DNA of 64,000 bases. Source: Cyclospora cayetanensis. Lineage: Eukaryota; Apicomplexa; Conoidasida; Eucoccidiorida; Eimeriidae. The stretch lies in NCBI RefSeq assembly GCF_002999335.1, contig NW_020312481.1, positions 174,989 to 238,988 on the forward strand, written 5' to 3'. The notes under the pieces were generated by a model. The model did not search any database, was not told the origin of the DNA, and saw only the letters and a program-made list of their open reading frames with translations. Below, in pieces: positions 9,601-18,800 of this stretch (position 1 is the stretch's first letter; each line of letters starts with the position of its first letter). The position numbers and the translations under genes were made by a program.

Positions 9601-11633
9601 ACGCCACATCGCCCTTTCAGAAGCTTCCCGCAGGGTCAGTTGGGGACGTGCCTGAAGGAGTTCTGACAAGAGCAGCACCAGCAGATATTCGGGACAGTGA
9701 GGGGGCCTTAGAGATAAGCCCTCCAGCTCAGTGTCCATTAACTGATGACTGTGACCCCAAGAACCTTCAGGTCCTCTGTAGGGAGCGTGTGGTGTATGGG
9801 ATCCCAACCCGCCCCCAGAGGATGCCATCACCAGCAATGATTAGGGCCTCGAGGCCCCCGTCAACAGTCCAAGCAAGGCCCCCAGAGAATTCTGCTCTCC
9901 TAGTGCGTGCTCAGGCCCCCCAAGCGCAGCCAATTATTAAAGATCCCCTGTATGGCTCGCCGCTCTCCTTGCCTGCCCCTATCGGACCTCAGAATCCCAG
10001 TGAAGAGAGGCGCGCTTTCCCAGCACAAACGGGCCACACGCTTCAGTTGAACCAGCTGCCTGCAGGTTCTGCCTTATTTGAGGGTCCCTCGATCAGCGCA
10101 AGCAACTACGAATCCACCCAAGGAACTCAGCAGCCCCTTAAGGAGCCCTCTGCGAGACCTCCATTAACGCAGCCCAGGCCCCTCACCCTATGTAAAGAAT
10201 CCTCAGCGGGCTTCAATGCCTGCTCAGGGTCGACCAGACCCTCAGCCCGAGCATCCAGCACTTTGCCTGCTAGGCATTTGCCTATGCAGATTTGGGGTAG
10301 GCCAAGGGCATGCGGAGGAACAGAGCACAGCAACGTCCCACCTTTTGCGCCACCTTCCCTTCACCACGCAGGTGCTTCAGTAGCATGGAGAGCCCCTGTC
10401 ACTTATGCACAGAGGGCTGAGCTAGTGCAACGGAGGAACCCTGGGGAGGGCAGCAGGACAGAGGCAGACAGTGGCTGGGAAACAAATAAGGAGGACCAAA
10501 TAGGAGGTATGCCGCCAGTTTTTTCAGGGCAGAGGCCAGTAACAAGGCCGCAGCCTTCGGATTCGCTCTTCAGCCCCTCACCGGTGGTCCTGTCATCGCA
10601 TTCTTCACCGCCTCCTGCAACGTCACTTTCGGCCTTGCGTGGCGCTTTTCCGGTTGCATGGAAACCCCTAGAAGCTGCAGCGCAAAGACCGCAAGCCATG
10701 AGGCAGTACACTTCCGTATCAGCAATGAGCCCTGCACAGAGGCCCCTGTCTAGTGTTCCTGCTTCCAGCGCTGCTGAGATCTGTACTAGGTCCTCCTCCG
10801 CCAGCGCTTCTACAGGCGATATCTCTGTACCTCCCTGCCTCCCATCGGACCGAGATTCTCGGGTCCCGTGGAGGCCATCATGGCCTCAGTACGCCCCCTC
10901 AAATCCACAAAGCCACTCGGCAGCAAATGCGTGTAACGCACAGCAGCACCAACAGCAGCAGACTGGCGTCTCGCCCCAAGTCTTAACGACAACAGGCACA
11001 ATCCCCCCGGGATCCCTGACAACCATCGCACCCCCCCACAATGCTCCTTCAATGCCTTATGCCCCGCCACGACGGAGTCCAAGGCCTCCAGGAATGAGGA
11101 GTAGCAGACCCTTTCCCATGCCCTTATCCCGAACACCCAGTACCACCCTTGCACATAAGCCCGTAGGAGGTGTGGAGCAACCACTCCCTGCTCATGCGGT
11201 CTCCCGGCCAGTGAGGCCCTTCCCTGGGCACCCCAGGAAGCCTTCTATGCCGAATTCTGAAGCCCCTAGCGTGGTGTGCCAGGGCCCTGCCGAGGCCCTG
11301 CACTCTTCTCCGCCTTCCGCGATGCCGATAAGGCCTTTATTAAGCACTGCCTTTCGGGGGCCTAGGATGCCTCCACCCCGACCAAATGCGGACCAACTGG
11401 CGTGCAGCCAAATTGCTACCAGGGGTCACGTTCGTCCTGCACCAGCCAACAGACCCAAACTGGAAGGCGCCACCTTACTAAATGGATTTCCTGTGGAGCC
11501 TCTGGCTCCAAGGAAAGACGACTCGTTGTCACTGCCACCGGCAAGAGGAACAGCATCCGTCGAAAGTGTGCTTGAAGCCCATGCCACGGCTATTCGGGAA
11601 CCCCCTTCAACAGCAGTAGCGAGACCCTCATAG
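3699..11633 (+). CDS. Giant hypothetical protein, 2644 residues in one uninterrupted frame, Arg-Pro-rich C-terminal third
   Basis: The frame stays open for 7.9 kb from an ATG at 3699 to TAG at 11633, which cannot be chance in DNA of this composition. I recognise no domain, signal peptide or membrane span. The N-terminal half is acidic, rich in Glu, Ala, Gly and Ser. The middle (about residues 1200-1700) is rich in Pro, Ser, Gly and Gln with repeated GS/GPQ-like phrases. From about residue 2030 to the end the Arg-Pro pair recurs many times, usually encoded by AGG CC(N), giving a basic proline-rich tail. Scattered Cys residues show no zinc-finger spacing. An in-frame TAG lies two codons upstream of the ATG, and that TAG follows a pyrimidine-rich run and could be a splice acceptor, so the exon may belong to the same gene as the exons at 3-3470. 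A single exon this long contrasts with the many short exons of neighbouring genes. A scaffold or disordered structural role is possible, but no function can be assigned. Confidence 0.8.
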   Translation: MGTSEEQSCEPVAAVISPNSSAKSCCGGDPLSLAADPKTLCREVLCASAERFRGTTASPEGCQYDSPLAVSDEERSLFERLTPFPGVLTQANGEATAFGGEKDQPFPEHERSQGAPVDWSTEEVRPAANIGDPICEFDPRIPMPAESRESAAEEEQYAVEKKRAERQQHISAGEQPSAPWGGDAGQHAPEEAATVKEDQASLQDHKSIKEAVAGRRNFGEHTAQSAFLSGEVTAGQALLARKHDAAVEGLCTPEHSVVGALGSLPASSAQAYAIAEAQPKALPGLRHSREELASGSVSLELLEGSETYEASGREHQGGFSRSQEICEAFQADASKAFLLEGMEQQKEGLLGAPIPKDSPYPPSLPGQLPCEGAFLLKDTDKIQGEDESGSSPPNCQEGLLVSKKSLLPHPCAQVPPEVQQSVETCCPPEPHGGPNMEHCRNEDNDEGPQILREDFLSRMPGSSLPLTPAARRFEDNLQEGLPGAGQWTNPETGSRSLEIPNYTDVVATDAHRRAPKEITQEASTDSRCAPQDKSIQKAPDTLLAGLAPCQETPEKDHVLSLPDGVKDDREEWGETGQQLATGNEEGGTKGLAADDKNEVDNCQETPNSPSYPCKRQPVQALPVISRASSFPTGLPSFRDRCMAENRTSLQRRANSFCESPRLALEGGCPSASEALQGLALFLHIRSNSPSSAPLIKVGKGLHECAAAQSEASNGENDHALAVETPRKAPLHTRAPEASGPKANEVGGVSEKTMAMHLPRAPVSAVLTHIPQGGSFMPCQVNECHNESNLAEAPAENFMLQDRGRPQKTPEERAADSSEEYQEFCLVSGGGQEAYCVNTGDAPPSEEVRTLLDLAEAAGCSSAAGDATNFLAEACTECSNACMDRAEGEAAEATAVNAMPSINVEQSTGEAKGTAVGALEDTAECLVGPQGENKEASMVVAVSPFDSASAAQEPIGGRIANETAVDVALSTERKGPDETKPSDIDALGQGVSIPVPLPRNSSAMAPLHSAVSTEQPPLGPSRNAEGRQEPPSPLDHSKGTEGSLAGKCVADVGTSELKPFHVEAIQVGQRQENAIGSSAASVASTDGAFAKGLLGAVTAIVECNTPEGRSFDSLRECSVGSGQEAFKSLKGLEPRKPNPHKKIEDYPSQQASSDLSCASLPTMVAGTSSPRKSDSLHPTELFEEPLLEKGLCMKGTPGLPRHSGEFTQTDGPSEATAEKRFSNRQLEFPPDELRVAHADALRTGARDLAHVSPKEYPPLQGNPGRESSTPVSESLVPQTPTCHEKKCIGPEAQSSHNDAHGEGHQMESPHCSLLLGESLGNLMPLLLQESDTLRGSPSCQPSLNPPLPTDHQQPQVAVGPHQSGRPLGSLSSQSSPNPKGPLATGNPKDSLAGVELQQGISAKAFANTKFSLTSLPSEGPHGTDIAEQKSQQGAEPRPLTPEASLNSELFRDPPADSPMEGPVVPHASVLSQGSQECLCPRSFQGPQDPAGLQGSQSDKEASKLTRHPEEKDISNAQVPGGLESPCSPRDHMGPLKFVDSLESCNFQGSLRNEEAALRVLESPPSPMDSKEAPYTLNIREPLMVEHPEESKNTQVPADLHEATGHRAAPPNKLSSKDSTLLAEPQPSVDAVEAFDVSALHGCSNSSAEADGKPGGGASDPVGSPDFPPPEDPMSEVQDTRSCGVRTKTADMFSGSVQCLKPWSTSSYASKVSELPEFQIAPQRFSLGGPEEPDEGTCLSVNLKMAFSFPQRARPLAASPVRSVSLGVLPAATDKAGLGALDAGQSHEMVRPREFPEQQLRTAGSFSQANKAEHKEALKAPESIMAEDLAETGEEKGPSIVLTGHCASAEAAVAAVKPECDTETNFREPHMVAPNDSSFGKSKWRMPFASGGGLRQPVPSGGLSEALELLSAKRSSRSTTEDCGAAQGEPQGYILNNLLVKHAPISAPIPALRPLSNVLTVPALSCKSKNATSPFQKLPAGSVGDVPEGVLTRAAPADIRDSEGALEISPPAQCPLTDDCDPKNLQVLCRERVVYGIPTRPQRMPSPAMIRASRPPSTVQARPPENSALLVRAQAPQAQPIIKDPLYGSPLSLPAPIGPQNPSEERRAFPAQTGHTLQLNQLPAGSALFEGPSISASNYESTQGTQQPLKEPSARPPLTQPRPLTLCKESSAGFNACSGSTRPSARASSTLPARHLPMQIWGRPRACGGTEHSNVPPFAPPSLHHAGASVAWRAPVTYAQRAELVQRRNPGEGSRTEADSGWETNKEDQIGGMPPVFSGQRPVTRPQPSDSLFSPSPVVLSSHSSPPPATSLSALRGAFPVAWKPLEAAAQRPQAMRQYTSVSAMSPAQRPLSSVPASSAAEICTRSSSASASTGDISVPPCLPSDRDSRVPWRPSWPQYAPSNPQSHSAANACNAQQHQQQQTGVSPQVLTTTGTIPPGSLTTIAPPHNAPSMPYAPPRRSPRPPGMRSSRPFPMPLSRTPSTTLAHKPVGGVEQPLPAHAVSRPVRPFPGHPRKPSMPNSEAPSVVCQGPAEALHSSPPSAMPIRPLLSTAFRGPRMPPPRPNADQLACSQIATRGHVRPAPANRPKLEGATLLNGFPVEPLAPRKDDSLSLPPARGTASVESVLEAHATAIREPPSTAVARPS

Positions 11634-13290
11634 TCTCCAGCGTTGTCTGGCCACCCCTTTGGTCTTGCCGCGTCGAAGGACGCGTCAAATTTTTCTTTTT
11701 GTTCTACAGCTTGAGTCCCTTACGCTAAAAGCTGATGCCCTATACTTCCACTCAGATGTATGGCTCTCTTTGCAGCGTGGAGGGTTAAGCCCCTCTCCTT
11801 TGTCATAACACTCTACTTTAAATGACCACGGATGCCCTGAAACCTCATCAGCTACCTCAGAACTCGCCCCTCGCAGCGAGATTCTCCCTGTGGGGACTCC
11901 CTGTCCTTATAGACTGCAGCAGGTAGCACATCCTAGGCCTTGTCTGTGTGTCAAAGAGTCGGAGGCCCTCCAGAATCCCCTTGGGCACCCCTCTCTCTCC
12001 AACTACGTAACGCTAGCTGCACGCTCTAAAGGGTCCTCCAACATATGCCGCTACTCAGTGACTGAGACCTCCCCCTGTAGCAATACCCTGGGTGACACCA
12101 GCCCCCTTAGGGCACTGCTGCAAGGAACACCTGGCCTTTTTTCCGACTAAAAAAGTTCAGGAAGTAACTAAGTGTTGTCTTTTTGAGCTCCGAGCCCTTC
12201 CCCTTATCCTGTACCCCTGTAGGCTCCTTAAAAGCTTCCAACTTCATTCCAACTGGCAAGTCTACCTAGGAGATGGTGCATCGTTAATTACTTGCTGATC
12301 CATTGCTATTTGTGTCGCCCCACGAAGACAATTTGCGTCGTAGCCACGAAGCCTGCACGCCTCATTAGTTAGACAGGGAGAAGTGGCGATGAAACCAAAA
12401 ACAAACGATTTTGCCTTGAAGGTCCTCTTATGCTGGCTAGGCCTCTAACCCCTTATCCACACTATTCGTTGGCGGGCGCAGCCCATTGGGCACCTGCAGC
12501 CCTCAACGGCCCCCCTTTGATCCACAGGACTCACTAAACCTCAGGCTTCAACAAAGTGGCCGGTGCCTGCCAACTGTCTAGGGTTACCAAGGCTTTAAGA
12601 AATTAGTATAATGTTGAGGCTGAGATGCGCTATGTAGTGTCCTAGTTTTATCAAAATAATGAGCCGAGCTCCTATTCTTTAGGCATATTGCCGGACGCAA
12701 AAAGTGCATTCAACACTTTTGGTGTAGAATTGCAGACTTGAATGGTCAGTGTTTGGTATCGATTATGTTTCCAGTCGCTTTCATCCGTACATAGTTCCCC
12801 TTATATCGCGTATTTGCTTTAAAAAGGTGTAAATGGTACGAAAAAGCGCAGAAGACAACGAGGGCCTCTAAGCCGCAAACACAAGGATGCCCTTGCCCAA
12901 CTGCATGTGAACCACTTTTCGACGCAACGTCAGTATTTTTAACCGCCTCGCGCTGCCATGAGTGCTGCTGCTGCTACAGGAGAAAAGCATGTCTACTCGC
13001 TCTCAAACCCCTTACTGAGGGAAGAGCAAACGAGATATCCACGTGCGCCACGGTGAAGCACCATCAGCATATCGGTTGTACAGAAGAGTAATCTTTGGAT
13101 CGGAGTTATTCAAGTATAGAATGGAGACATGAAGTAACCACATAACAAACTGAACAGACTTCCTGTACCTGCTGCTGCTGAGCCTGCTACTGGAACTGCA
13201 GCAGCTGCAGTGATGAAGAGCGTGTGGAGAAGGGGCACATCGGACTACAGAAGATAAAGAGGTCCGAAGTCATGAACGCAGTGCTGAGAA
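11634..13290. other. Convergent intergenic region, no gene seen
   Basis: This stretch separates the 3' ends of two convergent genes. The first 600 bases keep a C/T-rich, Pro/Leu-coding look resembling the giant frame but are broken by stops, consistent with 3' untranslated sequence. The remainder is AT-richer, with short CTG/CAG runs near 12960 and 13170-13210. I see no RNA gene or supported frame. Confidence 0.4.
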
Positions 13291-15059
13291 CTATGCATTA
13301 CTCTCATTCTCAGTAGTTGGAAGAGACTCTTGGCTATCCGCATCCCTGGAGGCTGTGTTCAGCCTGGCGAGAAACACTTCACTGCTTCGCATCTTTTGAA
13401 TTTCTTGTTCCATATGTCTTTTGATTTCTGCATGATATTTATCTTCTGCTTCCCAGTATCTGTCATGATCATATGAAACTTCGCATGTGCCGCCGAGACT
13501 TTCTTCCAGAAACTCAGCAGGAACATGCTCCAAGAGCTTGCTGAGCTGTTGCTTGTTGCTCGTCTGGATAAACTCAACCTTGCTGGCCGTCAACGGATGT
13601 AGCATGATTTTTACGAAACGCCAGACGGAGTCAAAATAACTGGGGGCATCCAGCATGTAGGCCTTTGCCAAAATATCAGTGTAGTGGTCATTGAGAATGC
13701 CAACAACCTCTTTGCTCAAGTCCATGGAGGGCACCTGCGTAATACTAAATCCGCTGAAGTCTACGAGAAACACTAGTTGATCGCGCCCTGAAGACTTATC
13801 CACAGACTGCATTGCCCGCTCCATCGTGTACAGCGTATAATCTTGAGCCGCTTTGGTAGACTGTGCCGGTTCTCGACCGGGCCTGACAGGAAAGTAGGGG
13901 CACAGCCAGAGAGGGTGCACAAATGCTACGGCAACGGCTTGTTTTAAAATGGAAACTACGCGCTAGGAAAATGCTAACACCAACAAACAGACAAAACACA
14001 CTATAGCAGCTCGGGTCAACAAAGCACGAGAAACGCATCAAGAGGAAGGCAGATGCGCCCAAAATGCAGCGATACGAAACACTGCTCAACGTGGAAAGGC
14101 TTTTGATAAACCCTTTGAGCTCTTTTCGATTGCTTCACGTAACATACAATACAGATATAATTACGTGCGATGCAACAGATGAACAGGAAGGAGTGCAGAT
14201 ATACTTGCACTAAGTGAGCAGCCCGTAACAGGAAGTTCCTCCACAGACAGAAGAAGGGGCACCAGGTACCCATCGTACGAAAAACAGAAGAATTCACACG
14301 ACAGCTGCCGCGGATGCCCCTCGATTCGACCCGTATTTCTCTAGTGTTGCACTTCCTTGATCCTAGTACCTATAAAAATCTCCTACATCCGATGTCCCCT
14401 AATTATATAATATCATATTCACGTGGCCACCCCATTATGTTTCTCCTCGCTAGGACTTACTTGAAATACACAATCGGGTGGCCACGTTTATCGAAGCCTT
14501 TACGGTAGACGCTTCCCCTAGCTGCAGTCCCCTTAACTTCCTCTGGGCTTATGCAGTGTGGCTTCCTGTGCCTCCTCCACCAAACTGTTCGCAAAAGCTG
14601 TTGTCGTGCATGCACATCATCCCAGGAGTAACTTCTGAGGTACCGGCACAGAACCATGTCGTTCGCAAGCCACAGCACCTCTTCCCAAGTCAGTGCAGTC
14701 ACTTCGCCTTTCGAAATGCTGCTTGAACTCCTGCTAAATAAACCAGAAAGCCAGCTCTTCTCCTTTTGTATCTGGGGCGTCTCCGTGAGGTCTGTCACGA
14801 TAGGTAGAGCATCTACTGATGCTCGAAGTGCTTTTATTTTCGCTAGCTGTTCCTCTGTCAGCTCGAGTGCCTTAAGGGCCTCAATTGGCGGAGCAGGATA
14901 TAAAGACGGAGGTGGCCCCGTGTAAACGCAGCTGGTTCCTGTAAATGCGGGCGAGCTGCATGACGTCGCTAGCCAACTTTCAGAGTCTGTAAGAGTGTCG
15001 CCTCGCTTAAAGGTCTCAGGGTTGGCGGTCGAAGGTGCCTCGCTCTCTACCAAAGCCAT
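13291..15059 (-). CDS. Sec14-like CRAL-TRIO lipid-binding protein, 396 residues, two exons
   Basis: Exon 1 is 15059-14461 and exon 2 is 13882-13291. The donor GTAAGT at 14460 and the acceptor CAG ending at 13883 join in phase to make the sequence YFKPGREPA, where family members have a Lys-Pro-Gly-Arg-like turn. The joined length is an exact codon multiple. The N-terminal part (about residues 120-200) fits the CRAL-TRIO N-terminal helices: a run containing LRSYSWDDVHAR is followed by basic and Trp residues. Exon 2 carries the lipid-binding core: the strand LVFLVDFSGF, the motif YMLDAPSYFDSVWRFVKIML corresponding to the family's 'INAP..F...W..VKP.L', then the VEFIQ strand and an LEHVPAEFLEESLGG end close to the family's 'LP.E.GG'. 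Such proteins carry phosphatidylinositol or other lipids between membranes. The start is the only in-frame ATG before the domain. The C-terminus is a charged tail. Function beyond lipid transfer is not shown. Confidence 0.88.
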
Positions 15060-15884
15060 GGTGGGGCCTGGTCGAGAGATTAATGCCGGGTAAAGATAGA
15101 GGATCTGAAACCGAAAAAGAACAACCTTACAGTTGAGTAGCTGATAAGGTGTGATTCAGGCGAGTGACGGTAGGGGAAGTCATATGTGTTCTGTCGCAGC
15201 AACAGGCTGTAGCAACCAATCCTTAGTGTGACTGTCGCAGGCTGGCGGAAAATAAAATAGCCAAAATCGGAAGGAAAGTAGCAGGATAGGGTGAAGCGAC
15301 AGCAGCTGTGGCGGGATACATCCAGCAAACAAAGAAAGCTGGGGCAAATCAGTGGTATTTGGGGAAAAAAGGTTTAGTTCACAGTATGGATGACAAAATG
15401 CGACCAAAAAGGGGTTATCTGGAGCTATACAAAAGAATAGGAGCGGTGAGCGAAGAGAGCTGACCGGAGCAGGCTCCTGCTTGCCCGAGTGTATGTCGAC
15501 AACAGCGAAGGCAGCAGTTGCACGGAAAACACAGAAACAGCGGCTAGAATGGAAAACCCTTATAGTGGTTCAAATACCTCTATGATCAGGTGGAAAATAG
15601 TGTAGAGTCAGCTCACATGAATTAGAGTGTCTGCCTTCCTTGTCCTCTTGCCACTGCTACCACGTTAAGCGGCCCCACCCTCGCGCATGCATGGGCGAGC
15701 AATGTTTGATGCTCTCTCTCTTCTTTGGCTATGTGCCTTCTCATGCCTTTTTGTCAGGTAGAATGATTGCTCTGTCTACAGTTGTGGGGCGCCCTTTAAC
15801 AGAAGGCCACATATTGCTATTCTCAGCCTATGGTATTGTACCTTTTTGTAAGTGTCTTTTTCTTTATGCGTTTAGCCTGTTTGC
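15060..15884. promoter_or_regulatory. Divergent intergenic region between the Sec14-like and zuotin genes
   Basis: The 825 bases between two outward-facing start codons must hold both promoters and 5' untranslated regions. No conserved element can be named by eye. A T/C-rich stretch lies at 15640-15880 immediately upstream of the zuotin start. Confidence 0.35.
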
Positions 15885-18800
15885 ATGATTCTATGGAGCG
15901 CCTCTCATCACCAACAGGAAACAGGACCGATGAAGCCGCTGCGGATGCTGTGCGATGCGGAGGCAGCAGGTGACCGCACGCCCACGCCTCTTGTACTTCT
16001 CAGCCTGTGCACCGTAACGAAACGGATCCAACCCGCAGGTCGCAGTTTTCTCGAAACTTTTGAAACCCCTGCCGTCTCGAAGCACCATCGCAAAAAGACC
16101 ACACGGGAGAAAGATCTAGCCGCATCTCCCCACGGCAAGTCTAAACTCTAAGTCCTTTACCTCCAGCCACGAACCGGATCTCCTAAGGTCGGATTTTCCA
16201 TGTTTCGGTGTACCGTTCCCTCCTTGATATGCATCCAAGTAACGGCGGGCATTCTGAAGAATACTTGTGCTCCTGAGAGTCCATTGGCCTTCTCTTGCAG
16301 GCTCCTCTCCCCAGGAGGAAGAGTTCTCCACCGACCGCGCAGAGGCTTGGAAAACTAAGAACAAGAACAAAACTCCAGGAGGTGATGTAATGAAGTGTTG
16401 TGTATTTCTTGCCGATCTCAATACGTTATCCCGCCCGTCCGTGTTCCACGAGAGTACCCTTCTCAGTGTACCTGCCGCCTTCTCTGTCATCGTACTGTTC
16501 TTATGCTCGCCTTGCCGCGTTGTCTCTGCAGTCGCATTGCCTCCTTTCTCCTTAAGGGCTGCCTCTGCGTTTCTGGTCTATTATTTCTTCCCTCTCCTCT
16601 TCTCTGACTCGCTAAGCAGCGATCGTCTCTTGCTCATATTTACTCCCACCATCTCCGTCACTCGTTCATGTTTGCACCATGTCCGTCACTCGTTCATGTT
16701 TGCACCATCTCCTAGTCTCCCTTTGTTTCATTGTTCGCGAACGCTTGCACCTCAGGTGGCGGTGGCGGAAGCAGCTCCTCTTTGGCGTCTGGCTCGCACT
16801 TAAAGCGCATATTATCGTACGATCAGACGCTGTATCGTATCTTAGGGGTAGATGAGGGAGCCAGCCTAGACGAGATAAAGAAGCAATACAGAAAGAAGGT
16901 GCTGGAATATCATCCTGATAAGGCGAAAACAGCTAGCAACAGCCCTCTTGCAAGTCCTCCGCCCTCTTCGAGCCCCTCTTCAGCAGGAGATTCTCCGCAG
17001 TCCTGCGAACATGAGGCTTTCCTCAGGGTCCAGGAGGCATATGAGGCTTTGAGCGGTAAATATAGCTTCTTGTCGCCTTTTGTTTATATCCTCTTTTGTT
17101 TCTTCTCTTCTTCTCCCTTGGCCTTTCCCGCGAAGCTGACTCAGAATGTGAGGGGCGGGTCGAAAAAACCTTGAATTGTGCCTTTTTTTCTGCCATGCAC
17201 ACGTCGATATGTCCTTCGTATCACAAATTTTTGTTTTACGTCGTGGTTCTCTTTCACCCGTCCCGCGGCAGCACTCCCTCCTCTTGACCCTGCGTTCCAG
17301 TGCCATGTGTACCCGTATGGAACTCTCTGTTTGTATATATAACGATGCGCATGTGTGTATGTGTGTGTTGGTCCTTCTTGTACTGTTATTCTCTATTCCA
17401 GACTCCAATTTTAGGAGGCAGTATGATTCATCTCTGCCGTTTGATGAGTCGATCCCAAGTCCTAACGAATGCCACCAGCAACCAGAAAAATTCTATGAAA
17501 TCTTTGGTGCTGCCTTCAATAGGAATGCCAGGTGAAGGTCCAGTCTTACTATTACTATCTGCGGCTGCTAACGGAGCACTCGGCACTCCCTGCTGCGTCA
17601 GTCGGCATAGAAAGTGCTGCAGGAGGCTTTTATGTAGCTGTAGATTCTCCGTCGAGCCTTGCCTACCATCTGCAGCGGTTTTAGGGGTCCGGGGGCAGTG
17701 GGCGAGCCAGCGGCTGTGGCTGCAGCAACAAGGGGCACAGAGTGCACGGTGGCGAGTCCGTGCAGCCTCGGTACACTACATCAATGCCACGATGTAGTCT
17801 GAATGCATGCGTTTGCCCCTCCCCGCCTCGAATCCGTTTGGTATTTCCGTTGACTCTTGTTGCGCACGATGAACAGGTGGTCCATTCGCCGGCCCGTGCC
17901 TTCCCTCGGGGATGAGAAAACGCCGCTTGCAGTGGTCGAACGGTTTTATGACTTCTGGTATGATTTTCAATCTTGGCGAGACTTCGGAGTCCATGATGAA
18001 TATGATCTCAATGAGGCCGAGTGCAGAGAAGAAAGAAGGTCCGTAAGAAGGCCAATATGCGGCCAAGTTGGTGTAGCGGCAGCGTGGACAAGAGAAACAG
18101 AACAATTGGTGGAGGCACGTGGGTGCCGGTGGTGACAGCTCTTCGGTTTTTTGTTGGACGTGCGTAACTCGGGGTCGCTTGTGGCATCTCTTGTACGCAG
18201 GTGGATGGAGAGGGAAAATGCCAAGATTCGGAAAAAATATTTGAAAAACGAAAGGGCAAGAATCCAACGGCTGGTTGAGACAGCCTACGCCGCGTGAGAC
18301 CTAGTTATGGGTGCTTGTATATGGATGTATGCGTAGATGCATATGCATAGAAGAGGTGCGATGGCTTGTTGGACTCTCTCTCATTTGTACATTCCTCGTC
18401 CTCTGCTTTCGGCTAGCTTCGGGGTATTTTGTCTGTTGGGTCTGCATGCAGGGACCCTAGGATCCAGCGGCAAAAGGAAGAGGAGAGGAAAAAGCGCGAG
18501 GAGGAAAAAGCTGCAAAACAGCGGGCTTATGAGGCGCAAATGCGGGAAGCTGAGGAGAGGAAGTAAGGCCCCCTCCTGTGGTGTTTTTACGGCTTTTCAT
18601 GGTGGCCCCTTTCTCTCTGGAAGTAAAACTACCGCAGGTGTTCTGTGCTTTCTGCTGCTGACTGCAGGAAGCGGGAGGCAGAGGAGGAGCGGCGGCGCGA
18701 AGAGGAGGCCAAGAACCTGCAAAAGCAGCAGCAACAAGAGAAGCAGAGACTCAAGAAGTGGTGCGGAGCATTGTGCCTTTGGGTTGTGTACATCATCTTT

